64,000 nucleotides of DNA from Phytopseudomonas dryadis. Its GTDB lineage: Bacteria; Pseudomonadota; Gammaproteobacteria; Pseudomonadales; Pseudomonadaceae. Positions 28,287-37,657 of the stretch are shown here, one piece after another. The DNA lies in the NCBI RefSeq assembly GCF_004327355.1, contig NZ_QJUM01000012.1, forward strand, positions 105,255 through 169,254. The letters run 5' to 3'. A program made the translations under genes and the position numbers. Each line of letters opens with the position of its first letter. Position 1 is the stretch's first letter. The notes under the pieces were generated by a model. It saw only the letters and a list, made by a program, of their open reading frames with translations, was not told the origin of the DNA and searched no databases.

Positions 28287-30380
28287 ATGCATACCTTCTT
28301 CATCGCCCCCACCGGTTTCGGCGTCGGCCTCACCTCCATCAGCCTGGGCCTGGTCGGCGCCCTGGAGCGTGCCGGGCTCAAGGTCGGCTTCTTCAAGCCC
28401 ATCGCCCAGCCCCACCAGGGCGATGCCGGGCCGGAGCGCTCCAGCGAGCTGATCGCCCGCACCCACGGCCTGCACTCGCCCAAGCCACTGGCCCTGGCCC
28501 ATGTCGAACGGCGTCTGGGCGATGGCGACCTGGACGAGTTGCTCGAAGAGATCATCAGCCTCTATCAGGAGGCCGCCCTGGGCAAGGACGTGGTCATCGT
28601 CGAAGGCATGGTGCCGACGCGCCAGGCCAGCTACGCCGCGCGGGTCAACTTCCACCTGGCCAAGAGCCTGGACGCCGATGTGATCCTGGTGTCGGCGCCG
28701 GAGCAGGAAAGCCTCAACGAACTGTGCGACCGCGTGGAAATCCAGGCCCAGCAATTCGGCGGGCCGAAGGACCCCAAGGTACTCGGCGTGATCCTCAACA
28801 AGGTGCGCAGCGACGATGGCCTGGAGGCGTTCGCCGAACGCCTGCACGAGCATTCCTCGCTGCTGCGCCATGACGATTTCCGCCTGCTCGGCTGCATTCC
28901 CTGGCTGGAAGAGCTGAACGCGCCACGCACCCGCGACATCGCCGACCTGCTAGGCGCCCGGGTGCTCAATGCCGGTGACTACGAACAGCGGCGCATGCTC
29001 AAGATCGTGCTCTGCGCCCGGGCGGTGGCCAACACCGTGCAACTGCTCAAGCCCGGCACCTTGGTGGTGACCCCCGGCGATCGCGACGACATCATCCTCG
29101 CCGCCAGCCTGGCGGCGATGAACGGCATGCCCCTGGCCGGCCTGCTGCTGTGCAGCGATTTCGCCCCCGATCCACGGATCATGGAACTGTGCCGCGGCGC
29201 CCTGCAGAGCGGCCTGCCGGTGATGACCGTGAGCACCGGCTCCTACGACACGGCGACCAACCTCAACCGCCTGAACAAGGAGATCCCGGTCGACGACAAG
29301 GAGCGCGCCGAGAAGGTCGCCGACTTCGTCGCCAGCCATATCGACCACGACTGGCTCGCCGCCCGCTGCGGCACGCCGCGCGAACTGCGCCTGTCGCCAC
29401 CGGCGTTTCGCTACCAACTGGTGCAGCAGGCCAAGGCGGCGAACAAGCGCATCGTCCTGCCCGAAGGCGCCGAACCGCGCACCGTGCAGGCCGCGGCCAT
29501 CTGCCAGGCGCGCGGCATCGCCCGCTGCGTGCTGCTGGCCAAGGCCGAGGACGTGCACGCCGTGGCCCAGGCCCAGGGCATCGAACTGCCGCCGGGGCTG
29601 GAGATCCTCGACCCGGACCTGATCCGCGAACGCTACGTCGAGCCCATGGTCGAGCTGCGCAAGGGCAAGGGCCTGAACGCGCCCATGGCCAGCGCGCAAC
29701 TGGAGGACAGCGTGGTGCTGGGCACCATGATGCTGGCCCTGGACGAGGTCGACGGGCTGGTGTCCGGGGCCGTGCACACCACCGCCAACACCATCCGCCC
29801 GGCCCTGCAACTGATCAAGACCGCCCCCGGCTACAAGCTGGTGTCCTCGGTGTTCTTCATGCTCCTGCCGGATCAGGTGGTGGTCTATGGCGACTGCGCG
29901 GTGAACCCTGATCCGAGCGCATCGGAACTGGCGGAAATCGCCCTGCAGAGCGCGGCCTCGGCCACGGCCTTCGGCATTCCGCCACGGGTGGCGATGCTCA
30001 GTTACTCCACCGGCGACTCGGGCAGCGGCGAAGAAGTGGAAAAGGTGCGCGAAGCCACGCGCCTGGCCAGGCAGGCCAACCCCAACCTGCTGCTCGACGG
30101 CCCGTTGCAGTACGACGCCGCCGCCATCGAAAGCGTCGGCCGGCAGAAGGCGCCCAACAGCCAGGTGGCCGGCCGCGCCACGGTGTTCGTGTTCCCCGAC
30201 CTGAATACCGGCAACACCACCTACAAGGCGGTACAGCGCAGTGCCGACTGCATCAGCGTCGGCCCCATGCTGCAGGGCCTGCGCAAGCCGGTGAACGACC
30301 TCTCGCGCGGGGCCCTGGTGGACGACATCGTCTACACCATCGCCCTGACCGCGATCCAGGCCGCCAACCTGCCGAAATGA
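28287..30380 (+). CDS. pta: Phosphate acetyltransferase
   Basis: The 697-residue protein is the long form of Pta. It has an N-terminal BioD/DRTGG-like regulatory region (about 1-360, starting 'TFFIAPTGFGVGLTSISLGLVGAL') and the C-terminal catalytic domain from about residue 375 ('RIVLPEGAEPRTVQAA' and 'SYSTGDSGSGEEVEKVREA'). It converts acetyl-CoA and phosphate to acetyl phosphate. The start has CTGGAGAAACC before the ATG. It lies 124 bp after ackA and is probably in the same operon. Confidence 0.96.
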   Translation: MHTFFIAPTGFGVGLTSISLGLVGALERAGLKVGFFKPIAQPHQGDAGPERSSELIARTHGLHSPKPLALAHVERRLGDGDLDELLEEIISLYQEAALGKDVVIVEGMVPTRQASYAARVNFHLAKSLDADVILVSAPEQESLNELCDRVEIQAQQFGGPKDPKVLGVILNKVRSDDGLEAFAERLHEHSSLLRHDDFRLLGCIPWLEELNAPRTRDIADLLGARVLNAGDYEQRRMLKIVLCARAVANTVQLLKPGTLVVTPGDRDDIILAASLAAMNGMPLAGLLLCSDFAPDPRIMELCRGALQSGLPVMTVSTGSYDTATNLNRLNKEIPVDDKERAEKVADFVASHIDHDWLAARCGTPRELRLSPPAFRYQLVQQAKAANKRIVLPEGAEPRTVQAAAICQARGIARCVLLAKAEDVHAVAQAQGIELPPGLEILDPDLIRERYVEPMVELRKGKGLNAPMASAQLEDSVVLGTMMLALDEVDGLVSGAVHTTANTIRPALQLIKTAPGYKLVSSVFFMLLPDQVVVYGDCAVNPDPSASELAEIALQSAASATAFGIPPRVAMLSYSTGDSGSGEEVEKVREATRLARQANPNLLLDGPLQYDAAAIESVGRQKAPNSQVAGRATVFVFPDLNTGNTTYKAVQRSADCISVGPMLQGLRKPVNDLSRGALVDDIVYTIALTAIQAANLPK

Positions 30381-30588
30381 GGCGCCGCCCCGGCGCCCAA
30401 GGAGGGGCGCCGCCGGCAGCATCTGCACGGGCTTGCAGTTCGCTGGGCAACGGTTACCCTGTGCGCCAGTCGCCCCGGCCGGGCTCAGCAGACCGTTGCA
30501 AAACTACCTGCGTTGCCATCGCCCACGTTTTTCCATGGCCTGTTTAGTGCGGGCCGGGGATCATCGGTTTTCGGAGACCCGCTCTGCC

Positions 30589-31521
30589 ATGCTGCACATT
30601 CTGCCCGCTCCCCTTCGCGGCCTGCTCGGAGCCAGCCTGCTGGCCCTCAATACCCTGTTCTGGTGCTGGCCACTGTTCGCCGTGACCCTGCTCAGGATCG
30701 TCCTGCCGTTCGCCGCCGTAGAGCGCCTGTGCAACCGGCTGATGAACGTCATCCACGAAGCCTGGATCAGCGGCAACAAGGCCTGGATGGACCTGCTGGG
30801 CGCCACGCGCTGGCAGGTCGAGGGCCTGCAACGCTTCGATTACCAGCATTCCTACCTGGTCACCAGCAACCACCAGAGCTGGGTCGACATTCTGGTGCTG
30901 CAGTACCTGCTCAACCGGCGCATCCGCCCGTTGAAGTTCTTCCTCAAGCAGGAACTGATCTGGGTGCCGGTCATCGGCCTGTGCTGGTGGGCGCTGGGTT
31001 TCCCGTTCATGAAGCGCTACTCCAAGGCCTACCTGACCAGGCACCCGGAGAAGAAGGGCAAGGATCTGCAGACCACGCGACGCACCTGCGCCAAGTTCCG
31101 CAACAACCCGGTGGGCATCTTCAACTTCGTCGAGGGCACGCGCTTCACCCGGGCCAAGCATCGGGAACAGCAATCGCCCTACCGCTACCTGCTCAAACCC
31201 AAGGCCGGCGGCATCGCCTTCGTGCTCGACGCCATGGGCGAGCAGTTGCACGGCATCATCAACGTCACCATCCACTACCCCCAGGGCAGCCCCGGCTTCT
31301 GGGCGCTGCTCAGCGGCGAAGTGCACGAAGTGGTGGTGAGCCTCGAGCACCTGCCGATTCCGGCGGACTTCATCGGCCGCAACTACGATCAGGACGAAAC
31401 CTATCGCCTGCGCTTCCAGCAATGGATCAACCAGCTGTGGGCCGACAAGGACGCCCGGCTGGCCGACCTGCACGGGCTGACGGCCGGACGACAGCTGGCG
31501 GATACGAAAAAGGCCTCCTGA
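30589..31521 (+). CDS. PlsC-like lysophospholipid acyltransferase
   Basis: The 310-residue product has an N-terminal membrane anchor (about residues 8-45) and a PlsC domain. The acyltransferase box HX4D appears as 'SNHQSWVDILVLQ' near residue 93 and the phosphate-binding motif as 'FNFVEGTRFTRAKH' near residue 180. It should acylate a lysophosphatidic acid or similar acceptor at the inner membrane. The start at 30589 precedes MLHILPAPLRG; the longer open frame upstream has no family similarity. A terminator hairpin overlaps its stop. Confidence 0.9.
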   Translation: MLHILPAPLRGLLGASLLALNTLFWCWPLFAVTLLRIVLPFAAVERLCNRLMNVIHEAWISGNKAWMDLLGATRWQVEGLQRFDYQHSYLVTSNHQSWVDILVLQYLLNRRIRPLKFFLKQELIWVPVIGLCWWALGFPFMKRYSKAYLTRHPEKKGKDLQTTRRTCAKFRNNPVGIFNFVEGTRFTRAKHREQQSPYRYLLKPKAGGIAFVLDAMGEQLHGIINVTIHYPQGSPGFWALLSGEVHEVVVSLEHLPIPADFIGRNYDQDETYRLRFQQWINQLWADKDARLADLHGLTAGRQLADTKKAS

Positions 31522-31534
31522 GCAGGAGGCCTCT
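31506..31534. terminator. Bidirectional terminator between acyltransferase and OmpA-lipoprotein genes
   Basis: AAAAAGGCCTCC, loop TGAGCA, GGAGGCCTCTT. It spans the acyltransferase stop codon and lies between two convergent genes, so it can serve both. Confidence 0.8.
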
Positions 31535-31565
31535 TCCATTGGCCGCAGAACGCGACGACGCCCGC

Positions 31566-32222
31566 TTACAGCGGACGCAGGTTGATTTCCACGCGGCGGT
31601 TCTGCGCGCGGCCGGCTTCGTTGGCGTTGCTCGCGATCGGCTGGCTCGGGCCGGCGCCATAGGCGGAGATGCGCGACGCCGCGACACCGTTGTTCGACAG
31701 GTACGAGGCCACGCTCTGGGCCCGGCGGTTGGAGAGGTTCTGGTTGAGCTCGGCGGAGCCGGTGCTGTCGGTATGGCCGACGATGTTCACCCCGTTCTTG
31801 TTGAACTCCTTGAAGGTCAGCACCAGGGAGTTGAGCGTCGGGTAGAAGCTACTGGAAATATCCGCCGAGTTGCTGGCGAAGGTGATGTTGCCCGGCATGA
31901 TCAGCTTCAGGTCATCGCCGTTACGCTGCACCTGCACACCGGTACCCTGCAGTTGCTGGCGCAGCTTGGCTTCCTGGGTATCGACGTAGTAGCCATAGCC
32001 GCCGCCCGCCGCGCCACCCACGGCGGCACCGATCAGCGCGCCCTTGCCGCGATCCTTCTTGCTCGATGTGGCGGCGCCGACCGCCGCGCCGGTCAACGCG
32101 CCGAGCCCGCCATAGATACCGGCCTTGCCCGCCTGGCTTTCACCGGTATAGGGGTTGGTCGTACAGCCGGCCAGAACAGTCAGAACCGCGCTTGCGGCTA
32201 GCAGATGACGCCACTTCTTCAT
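31566..32222 (-). CDS. OmpA-family outer-membrane lipoprotein (YiaD-like)
   Basis: The 218-residue protein has a lipoprotein signal ending 'LTVLAGC' at residue 20, a glycine-zipper region (about 30-75: 'AGIYGGLGALTGAAVGAA'), and a C-terminal OmpA peptidoglycan-binding domain with 'NIVGHTDSTGSAELNQNLSNRRAQSVASYL' near residue 150. It should sit in the outer membrane and grip peptidoglycan. The start at 32222 is set by the signal sequence and the upstream GGAATC-type Shine-Dalgarno region. Confidence 0.93.
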   Translation of the reverse strand: MKKWRHLLAASAVLTVLAGCTTNPYTGESQAGKAGIYGGLGALTGAAVGAATSSKKDRGKGALIGAAVGGAAGGGYGYYVDTQEAKLRQQLQGTGVQVQRNGDDLKLIMPGNITFASNSADISSSFYPTLNSLVLTFKEFNKNGVNIVGHTDSTGSAELNQNLSNRRAQSVASYLSNNGVAASRISAYGAGPSQPIASNANEAGRAQNRRVEINLRPL

Positions 32223-32347
32223 GGATGATTCCTTTGCATTCGTGCGTGTTGTGTCAGGTTTCTTGTGGCCCGCCATAACTGGCGGCGCCCCTTCGAGCCG
32301 GTAAGCACCGTCAAGTTCCCGGCAGAGCCTACACTAAAGCCGGTTTC

Positions 32348-32992
32348 TCAAGCCCGGACGAATGGATTTTCGCGCATCTCGTCACCCAGCCGGGTATCGG
32401 CACCATGGCCGGTCACCACGCAGGCGTCTTCATCCAGGCGGTACAGGCGCTGCCTGATCGAGCGCTCGATGGTCGCGTAATCGCCGCCCCACAAGTCGGT
32501 ACGGCCAATGCCACGGCGGAACAGCGTATCGCCGGCGATCAGCAGCTTGGCCCGGGGAAACCAGAAACTCATCGAGCCCGGCGTATGCCCTGGCGTGTGC
32601 AACGCCACGCCACAGCCACAGGCCAGCGCCTCGTCATCGACCAGCCACCGGTCCGGCGCCGGTACCGGCACGTAGGGCACGCCGAACAGGCGACACTGCA
32701 TTTCCAGGTTGTCCCAGAGGAACTGATCGTCCTTGTGCAGGTGCAGCGTCGCCCCGGTCTTCTCCTTCATCTGTCCCGAGGCGAGAAAATGATCGAGATG
32801 GGCATGGGTGTGAATGATGCTGACCACCTTGAGCCCCAACGCCTCCAGGCGCGCCATGATCAGCTCCGGATCGCCACCCGGATCGACCACCATGGCCTTG
32901 CCGGTCAGCGGATCGCCGATGATGCTGCAGTTGCACTGCAACGGGCCGACGGGAAAGGTTTCGCGGATCAGGCTGGGGACAGTGGAGGGCAT
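32348..32992 (-). CDS. Metallo-beta-lactamase-fold hydrolase (glyoxalase II-like)
   Basis: The 214-residue protein has the metal motif HxHxDH in 'IHTHAHLDHFLAS' near residue 58, a further metal His in 'LHTPGHTPGSMSFW' near residue 130, Asp in 'LIAGDTLF' and the last His in 'VVTGHGADTRLGDE'. Such enzymes hydrolyse thioesters; GloB proteins of this short type lack the usual C-terminal substrate domain. The substrate is therefore open. The ATG at 32992 gives MPSTVPSLIRETFPVG. Confidence 0.9.
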   Translation of the reverse strand: MPSTVPSLIRETFPVGPLQCNCSIIGDPLTGKAMVVDPGGDPELIMARLEALGLKVVSIIHTHAHLDHFLASGQMKEKTGATLHLHKDDQFLWDNLEMQCRLFGVPYVPVPAPDRWLVDDEALACGCGVALHTPGHTPGSMSFWFPRAKLLIAGDTLFRRGIGRTDLWGGDYATIERSIRQRLYRLDEDACVVTGHGADTRLGDEMRENPFVRA

Positions 32993-33106
32993 GGATGTTC
33001 CTGTGCAAGGCGGTCTTGATGAGGTCAGGAATACAGGGTGGCCGCAATGACCCTGCCCGTTCAAGCGCCTGGCCAGATATCTTGTGGCGCCGTCGGCAGA
33101 ACGACC

Positions 33107-35848
33107 TCAACTCAGCAGCCCCAGGCCTTTGGCCCGCGCCACCGCCTGGGTGCGCCGCTCCACGTTGAGCTTGCTGTTGATATGCCGGGCGTGGGTTTTC
33201 ACCGTATGCAGGGAGATGAACAGGCGGTCGCTGATCTCCTGGTTGGAGCAGCCCTGGGCGATCAGTTGCAGCACGGCCAGCTCCCGGCTGCTCAAGGCTT
33301 CGGCAAGCGCGCTTGGCACCGCGCCACTGCCGGGCGGACCGGGTGGCATGCTCGGTAACTCGCCGAGCAGCATCCGACGCAGTGGACACTGCGGATAACC
33401 GCGCAGGCGCTCGATCAGCCAATCGCCCTGCTGGGCCAACAGACAGTGGAACGGTAGCAGGGCGCCACCGGAGACGGCCTGCACACAGATCCCCAGTTCC
33501 AACTGCGCCTCGCGCTCACGGCCCGCGGCTCGCAACAACGCCGTCAACTGCGTGCGGGCCATCAGCCCTGGCAGGCTGTCGCCGCCCTCCGCGCGAGCCT
33601 GGCAGAGGCCGCGCAGGCGTTGTTCAGCCTCCTCCTGGCGGCCAGTGACGGCGGCCAGGTTCGCCTGCAGCAAGGCGATATGCACGGGCAGTTGCGGATG
33701 GAACTCCGGCGCCGCGGCGGCGGCCTCGCCGCAATAGGTTTCGGCCAGGCGCTCCAGCCAGGTGCCGGCGAGTTCGGTCCTGCCCTGGGCCAGCCACAAC
33801 TCGCACTTGTTCAGGGTGATGATCGCCAGGTAGTAGATCGCCGGCACGTCCCATATGTGCATCAACCGCTCGGCCTCGGCCAGTTGCGCGAAGGCTTCGG
33901 CGAAGTTCCCCGCCCGCCCCTCCAGGGCGGCCAGCGAACAGTGCCCCGGCAGCAGGCTGATGTCGCGACAGGCGCGGGCGTCATCGATAGCGCCGCGCAG
34001 GCGCTCGCGGGCCTCCTGCGGGCGCAGGCGCAAGGCGAGCAGATGGCCCTGATAGATGCGCAGCCGTGCATGGGCGACGTGGGGCCGCTGTGGCAGATCG
34101 CGCAAGCGGGCCAGCCCCTGCTCCACTTCGTCCTGCGCCCGCAGCACCTCGCCACGCATCTGCAGGGTACGCGCCCGGTCGTAATGGGCCAGGGCCTCGA
34201 ACAGCGGGTTGCCGACCCGCTGCGCCAGCTCCAGCGCATGGCGATTGAGCCCGCGGGCCTGCCAGAAATCGCCCTGCACGATAGCCAGGTTGCCCAGCGT
34301 CGACAGGCACATCAGACGCTGCCCGTAGCGCTCCTGGGGCAGGTCGATCAGCGCCGCCTCACAGTACTGCCGGGCCCGCTCGCTGTCGCCACGACCACGC
34401 GCGATCACCCCGCTCAGCGCCAGCCATTGCGCCATCAGGCTGCGTTGCTGGGCGGCACTGGCAGCCGGAACGAAGCGTTGCAACTGGCCGACCAGTTCCT
34501 CGGCCGCATCCAGCTGGCAGGCCAATGCCAGCGCCCAGCCGTACAGGACGATCAACCGCGGCGTGCTGGCCAGCAGGCTGTCGGGCAGGTTGGTCTTCCA
34601 GCGCAGCAGGGTGGCGACGTTCTGCTCACCGAGCAGTTTTTCCTCGGACAGGTTCTGCACCAGGTTGGCCGCCACATCGGGCTGCCCCGCGCGCAGGGCC
34701 TGCTCCACCGCTTCGTCGATCAGGCCCTGGGCGGCGAACCAGCCACAGGCGCGCAGGTGGCGCGCCGCGGGAGATGGCCCCGCCGGCCGCGCGCGCAGCA
34801 GATCGGAGAACAGATGATGGTAACGAAACCATTTGCCCTGCTCGTCGAGCGGCACCAGGAATACCTGGTGCGCCTGCAGATGCCGCAGGATCGCGGCGCT
34901 GTCGTGGCCGTCGCGCAGGGCGTCGCAGAGTTCGGCGCAGAAGCGCTCCTGGCCGGCGGTCTGGTACAGGAACGTCTGCACGTCCACGGGCTGCCGCTCG
35001 ATGACCTCCTCGAGCAGGTAGTCGCGGATCAGCCCCTGGGCCCCATGGGGCTGCGCCAGGCCCGCCACGGACTCGGCGGACTCGTCCGCCGCCAGCAGCC
35101 ACAGGCGCAGGCCGGCCACCCAGCCTTCGCTGCGCTGCTGCAGGCTGGCCAGTGCCGCGGCCGACAGGCTGGCGCCCTGCCGCGCCAGCAGCGAGGCGAT
35201 TTCCTGGTCATTCAGGCGCAGGTCCTGCTCATGCAGCTCCAGCAGTTGCTGCGAGAGGCGCAGACGCGCCAGGTGCCATTGCGGACGCTGACGGCTGGTG
35301 ACCAGCAACAGCAGGCCGTTCGGCAAATGGTTGAGCAGGAACTGCAGACAGCCGTCGAGAACCGCGCCCTGGGCCAGGTGATAATCGTCGAGCACGATCA
35401 GCAGTGGCTGGCCGGGCTCGAGGCGCACGGCCAGTTCGTCGAGCAGCCCGTCGAGCCACTCCTCGAAGGCGAAGGGCTGATGGCGCTGGCGCAGTTTGAG
35501 CAGGTTCAGGGCTTCCTCCCCCAGCCCGGGGAAGAACGGTTGCAAGCCACCGAGCAGACGTTCGAGAAAACGCCCCGGTTCGCTGTCACGGGCACTCAGC
35601 CCCAGCCACAGGCTTTGCCAGTGCGCCGGCAGGCGCTCGCAGAATTCGATGGCCAGGGAGCTCTTGCCGAAACCCGCCGGGGCGCTGATCAGCAGCAGGC
35701 GTCCCTCCAGCCCTTGCTCCAGGCGCTGGCACAGGCGCGGACGCTGCACATAAGCCGTGGGCAGCGGTGGGCGGAAGAAATGCCCCTGCCGATCGACGGC
35801 CGACGGAACGGGGCAGGCAAAGCGCGGAGAGGGAAGCAGGTCGGTCAT
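33107..35848 (-). CDS. MalT-like LuxR-family ATP-dependent regulator
   Basis: The 913-residue protein is a large STAND-type regulator. It has Walker A 'SAPAGFGKSSLAIEF' near residue 55, Walker B 'LLIVLDDYHLAQGAVL' near residue 145, TPR-like helical repeats from about 450 to 820 and a C-terminal LuxR HTH ('LSSRELAVLQLIAQGCSNQEISDRLF..LHTVKTHARHI'). Such proteins bind an inducer in the TPR region and need ATP. It lies upstream of the DUF1329-DUF1302-acyl-CoA ligase genes on the same strand, as in P. putida, and probably controls them. The start at 35848 is MTDLLPSPRF. Confidence 0.92.
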   Translation of the reverse strand: MTDLLPSPRFACPVPSAVDRQGHFFRPPLPTAYVQRPRLCQRLEQGLEGRLLLISAPAGFGKSSLAIEFCERLPAHWQSLWLGLSARDSEPGRFLERLLGGLQPFFPGLGEEALNLLKLRQRHQPFAFEEWLDGLLDELAVRLEPGQPLLIVLDDYHLAQGAVLDGCLQFLLNHLPNGLLLLVTSRQRPQWHLARLRLSQQLLELHEQDLRLNDQEIASLLARQGASLSAAALASLQQRSEGWVAGLRLWLLAADESAESVAGLAQPHGAQGLIRDYLLEEVIERQPVDVQTFLYQTAGQERFCAELCDALRDGHDSAAILRHLQAHQVFLVPLDEQGKWFRYHHLFSDLLRARPAGPSPAARHLRACGWFAAQGLIDEAVEQALRAGQPDVAANLVQNLSEEKLLGEQNVATLLRWKTNLPDSLLASTPRLIVLYGWALALACQLDAAEELVGQLQRFVPAASAAQQRSLMAQWLALSGVIARGRGDSERARQYCEAALIDLPQERYGQRLMCLSTLGNLAIVQGDFWQARGLNRHALELAQRVGNPLFEALAHYDRARTLQMRGEVLRAQDEVEQGLARLRDLPQRPHVAHARLRIYQGHLLALRLRPQEARERLRGAIDDARACRDISLLPGHCSLAALEGRAGNFAEAFAQLAEAERLMHIWDVPAIYYLAIITLNKCELWLAQGRTELAGTWLERLAETYCGEAAAAAPEFHPQLPVHIALLQANLAAVTGRQEEAEQRLRGLCQARAEGGDSLPGLMARTQLTALLRAAGREREAQLELGICVQAVSGGALLPFHCLLAQQGDWLIERLRGYPQCPLRRMLLGELPSMPPGPPGSGAVPSALAEALSSRELAVLQLIAQGCSNQEISDRLFISLHTVKTHARHINSKLNVERRTQAVARAKGLGLLS

Positions 35849-36027
35849 CACCCGGGTTCTTGGACAGGCCGGCGGCAGGTCGCGCGGATACCTTGAGACT
35901 AGACCCTTGCCTGGCGCATTTGAAGCCTCGATAAGCGCCATGGATGATTCAGGATGCGTCAGTCCCGCTCGGCCGGGAAGCGGGCAACGGCGCTGGCGCA
36001 GAGGGAAAAAAGCCGGGCCCTGGCTAA

Positions 36028-36240
36028 GGCCGACCAGATGAGGTTTTTTGTAGGAGCAGGGGGCGCCGACAGAAGAGCAGCGAACCGCTGCCCATGCAGG
36101 AGCATCGACCTCGGCGCGATGCGATGGCGGCCATCCCGCAGACCAGTGGTGCGACCTGCAATCGCCGCGGGGTCGCGGCTCCCACAGGGCCAGGGCAAAC
36201 CGCCGTTTTGCGGGCCCAATGCCTAACTGACGGCATTAGG
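36028..36240 (+). repeat. REP-containing ~210-bp element, copy C
   Basis: This copy matches 3741-3950 and the complement of 13961-14175 along its full length, with weak terminal inverted repeats (GGCCGACCAG and CTAACTGACGGCATTAGG). It fills half of the 410-bp gap between DUF1329 and the MalT-like gene, which argues for a separate promoter for each. Confidence 0.85.
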
Positions 36241-36258
36241 CCCATCCCTTCGCTTGGC

Positions 36259-37626
36259 TCAGCGGACGCCGGCCTGGCGCAAGGCCGCTGGCGTGTAGTC
36301 GCTTTCCCTGGCGGGATAGTCGAACTCGTAGGCACGCTTCTCCTCGTTCTTCATGCCCAGCGCCAGGTAACGGCCGGAGAGCAGGTCGTAGAGGGTTTCG
36401 ATGCTGTACCACGGCACCTGCTTGTCGTAGTAGTACTGGGCATGGGCCTCGGCCACGCGCCACAGGGTACCGCGACCGTCGTAGTGATCGATCGCAGCGG
36501 CCTGCCAGGTGTCCTCGTCGATGTAGAAATCGCGTTTGGCATAGATGTGCCGCTCGCCCTGTTTCAGGGTCGCGGTCACGTGCCAGACACGGTGCAGCTC
36601 ATAGCGGGTCAGATCCTGGTTGATGTGGCCGGCCTTGACGATGTCGCTGTACTTGAGCTTCGGCGAATCGAGGCGGTAGCTGTTGTAGGGAATGTAGATT
36701 TCCTTCTTGCCGATCAGCTGCCAGTCGTAGCGATCCGGCGCGCCGTTGTACATGTCCAGGTTGTCCGAGGTCCGCAGGCCATCGGCCGCAGTACCCGGGC
36801 CGTCATAGGAAACCTGCGGCGCACGGCGCACACGGCGTTGACCGGCGTTGTACAGCCAGGCCATGCGCGGCTCCTTCACCTGATCGAGGGTCTCGTGCAC
36901 CAGCAGCACGTTGCCCGCCAACCGCGAGGGCGCCGTCACCCGCTGCTTGAAGTAGAACAGCACGTTGCTCGGCTTGCTGGTATCGGCATCCTTCAACGAC
37001 CCGCGGAAGGCGAACTCTTCCTGCAGGCTGACCGGACTGTAGGAACCGTTGGCCTGCGGGGTCACCTGGACGACGTTGCGCCGCACGCTGCCGCCGCGAT
37101 AGCGGGTGATGTGGTTCCAGATCGCCTCCAGGCCGTCCTTCGGAATCGGGAAGGGGTTGGCCTGGTCGAAGTTCTCCAGGCCGTTACCGCCCTGCACCAG
37201 CCGGGTATTGACCGCGTTGTTCCTGGTCGCGGCGATGATCCTCTCCGGCACCGTGGCGGTACGGTGCGTGGTGAAGACCGGCATGCGGTAGGTTTCCGGA
37301 TAACGCTTGAACATCGCGTACTGCCCGGGGGTCAGCTTGTCCTTGTATTGCTCGACGTTCTGCGCGGTGATGATGAACAGCGGTTTCTCGTCGGGGAACG
37401 GGTCGGCCAGGAAGCCGGCGGCGTCCACCGCGCCGGCATTGACCGGCAGCCCACCGGTCCACGCCGGGATGCTGCCATCGGCATTGCCGGCCATTTCCGC
37501 GCCGAGCGGCGTCAGCGAGGTGCCCAGCTTGGCGGCCTCCTGCGGAGAAACCGCGGCCATCACGCCGCAAGCCAGCAACGACAGGGTCAGGGCGCCGGTC
37601 TGCAAGAGTCTTTTTGTTGTTTTCAT
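36259..37626 (-). CDS. DUF1329 family outer-membrane-associated protein
   Basis: The 455-residue protein has a Sec signal peptide (KTTKRLLQTGALTLSLLACGVMAA), then the DUF1329 fold, which is related to LolB/VioE-like lipid-binding barrels. Visible family stretches are 'LGTSLTPLGAEMAGN' near residue 35, 'MFKRYPETYRMPVF' near residue 105 and 'HRVWHVTATLKQGERHIYAKRDFYIDEDTWQAAAIDHYDGRG' near residue 345. DUF1329 genes are nearly always paired with DUF1302. The pair is thought to handle hydrophobic substrates at the outer membrane, but no activity is established. It follows DUF1302 by 31 bp. Confidence 0.92.
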   Translation of the reverse strand: MKTTKRLLQTGALTLSLLACGVMAAVSPQEAAKLGTSLTPLGAEMAGNADGSIPAWTGGLPVNAGAVDAAGFLADPFPDEKPLFIITAQNVEQYKDKLTPGQYAMFKRYPETYRMPVFTTHRTATVPERIIAATRNNAVNTRLVQGGNGLENFDQANPFPIPKDGLEAIWNHITRYRGGSVRRNVVQVTPQANGSYSPVSLQEEFAFRGSLKDADTSKPSNVLFYFKQRVTAPSRLAGNVLLVHETLDQVKEPRMAWLYNAGQRRVRRAPQVSYDGPGTAADGLRTSDNLDMYNGAPDRYDWQLIGKKEIYIPYNSYRLDSPKLKYSDIVKAGHINQDLTRYELHRVWHVTATLKQGERHIYAKRDFYIDEDTWQAAAIDHYDGRGTLWRVAEAHAQYYYDKQVPWYSIETLYDLLSGRYLALGMKNEEKRAYEFDYPARESDYTPAALRQAGVR

Positions 37627-37657
37627 AGAATCTGTCTTCCTCGAGAATACGGGCCGC

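Noticed and set aside
33620..35896. 758-codon plus-strand open frame over the MalT-like regulator
   Set aside because: It is antisense to a gene with Walker and LuxR motifs and has the Gln/Arg-rich composition of a high-GC shadow frame.
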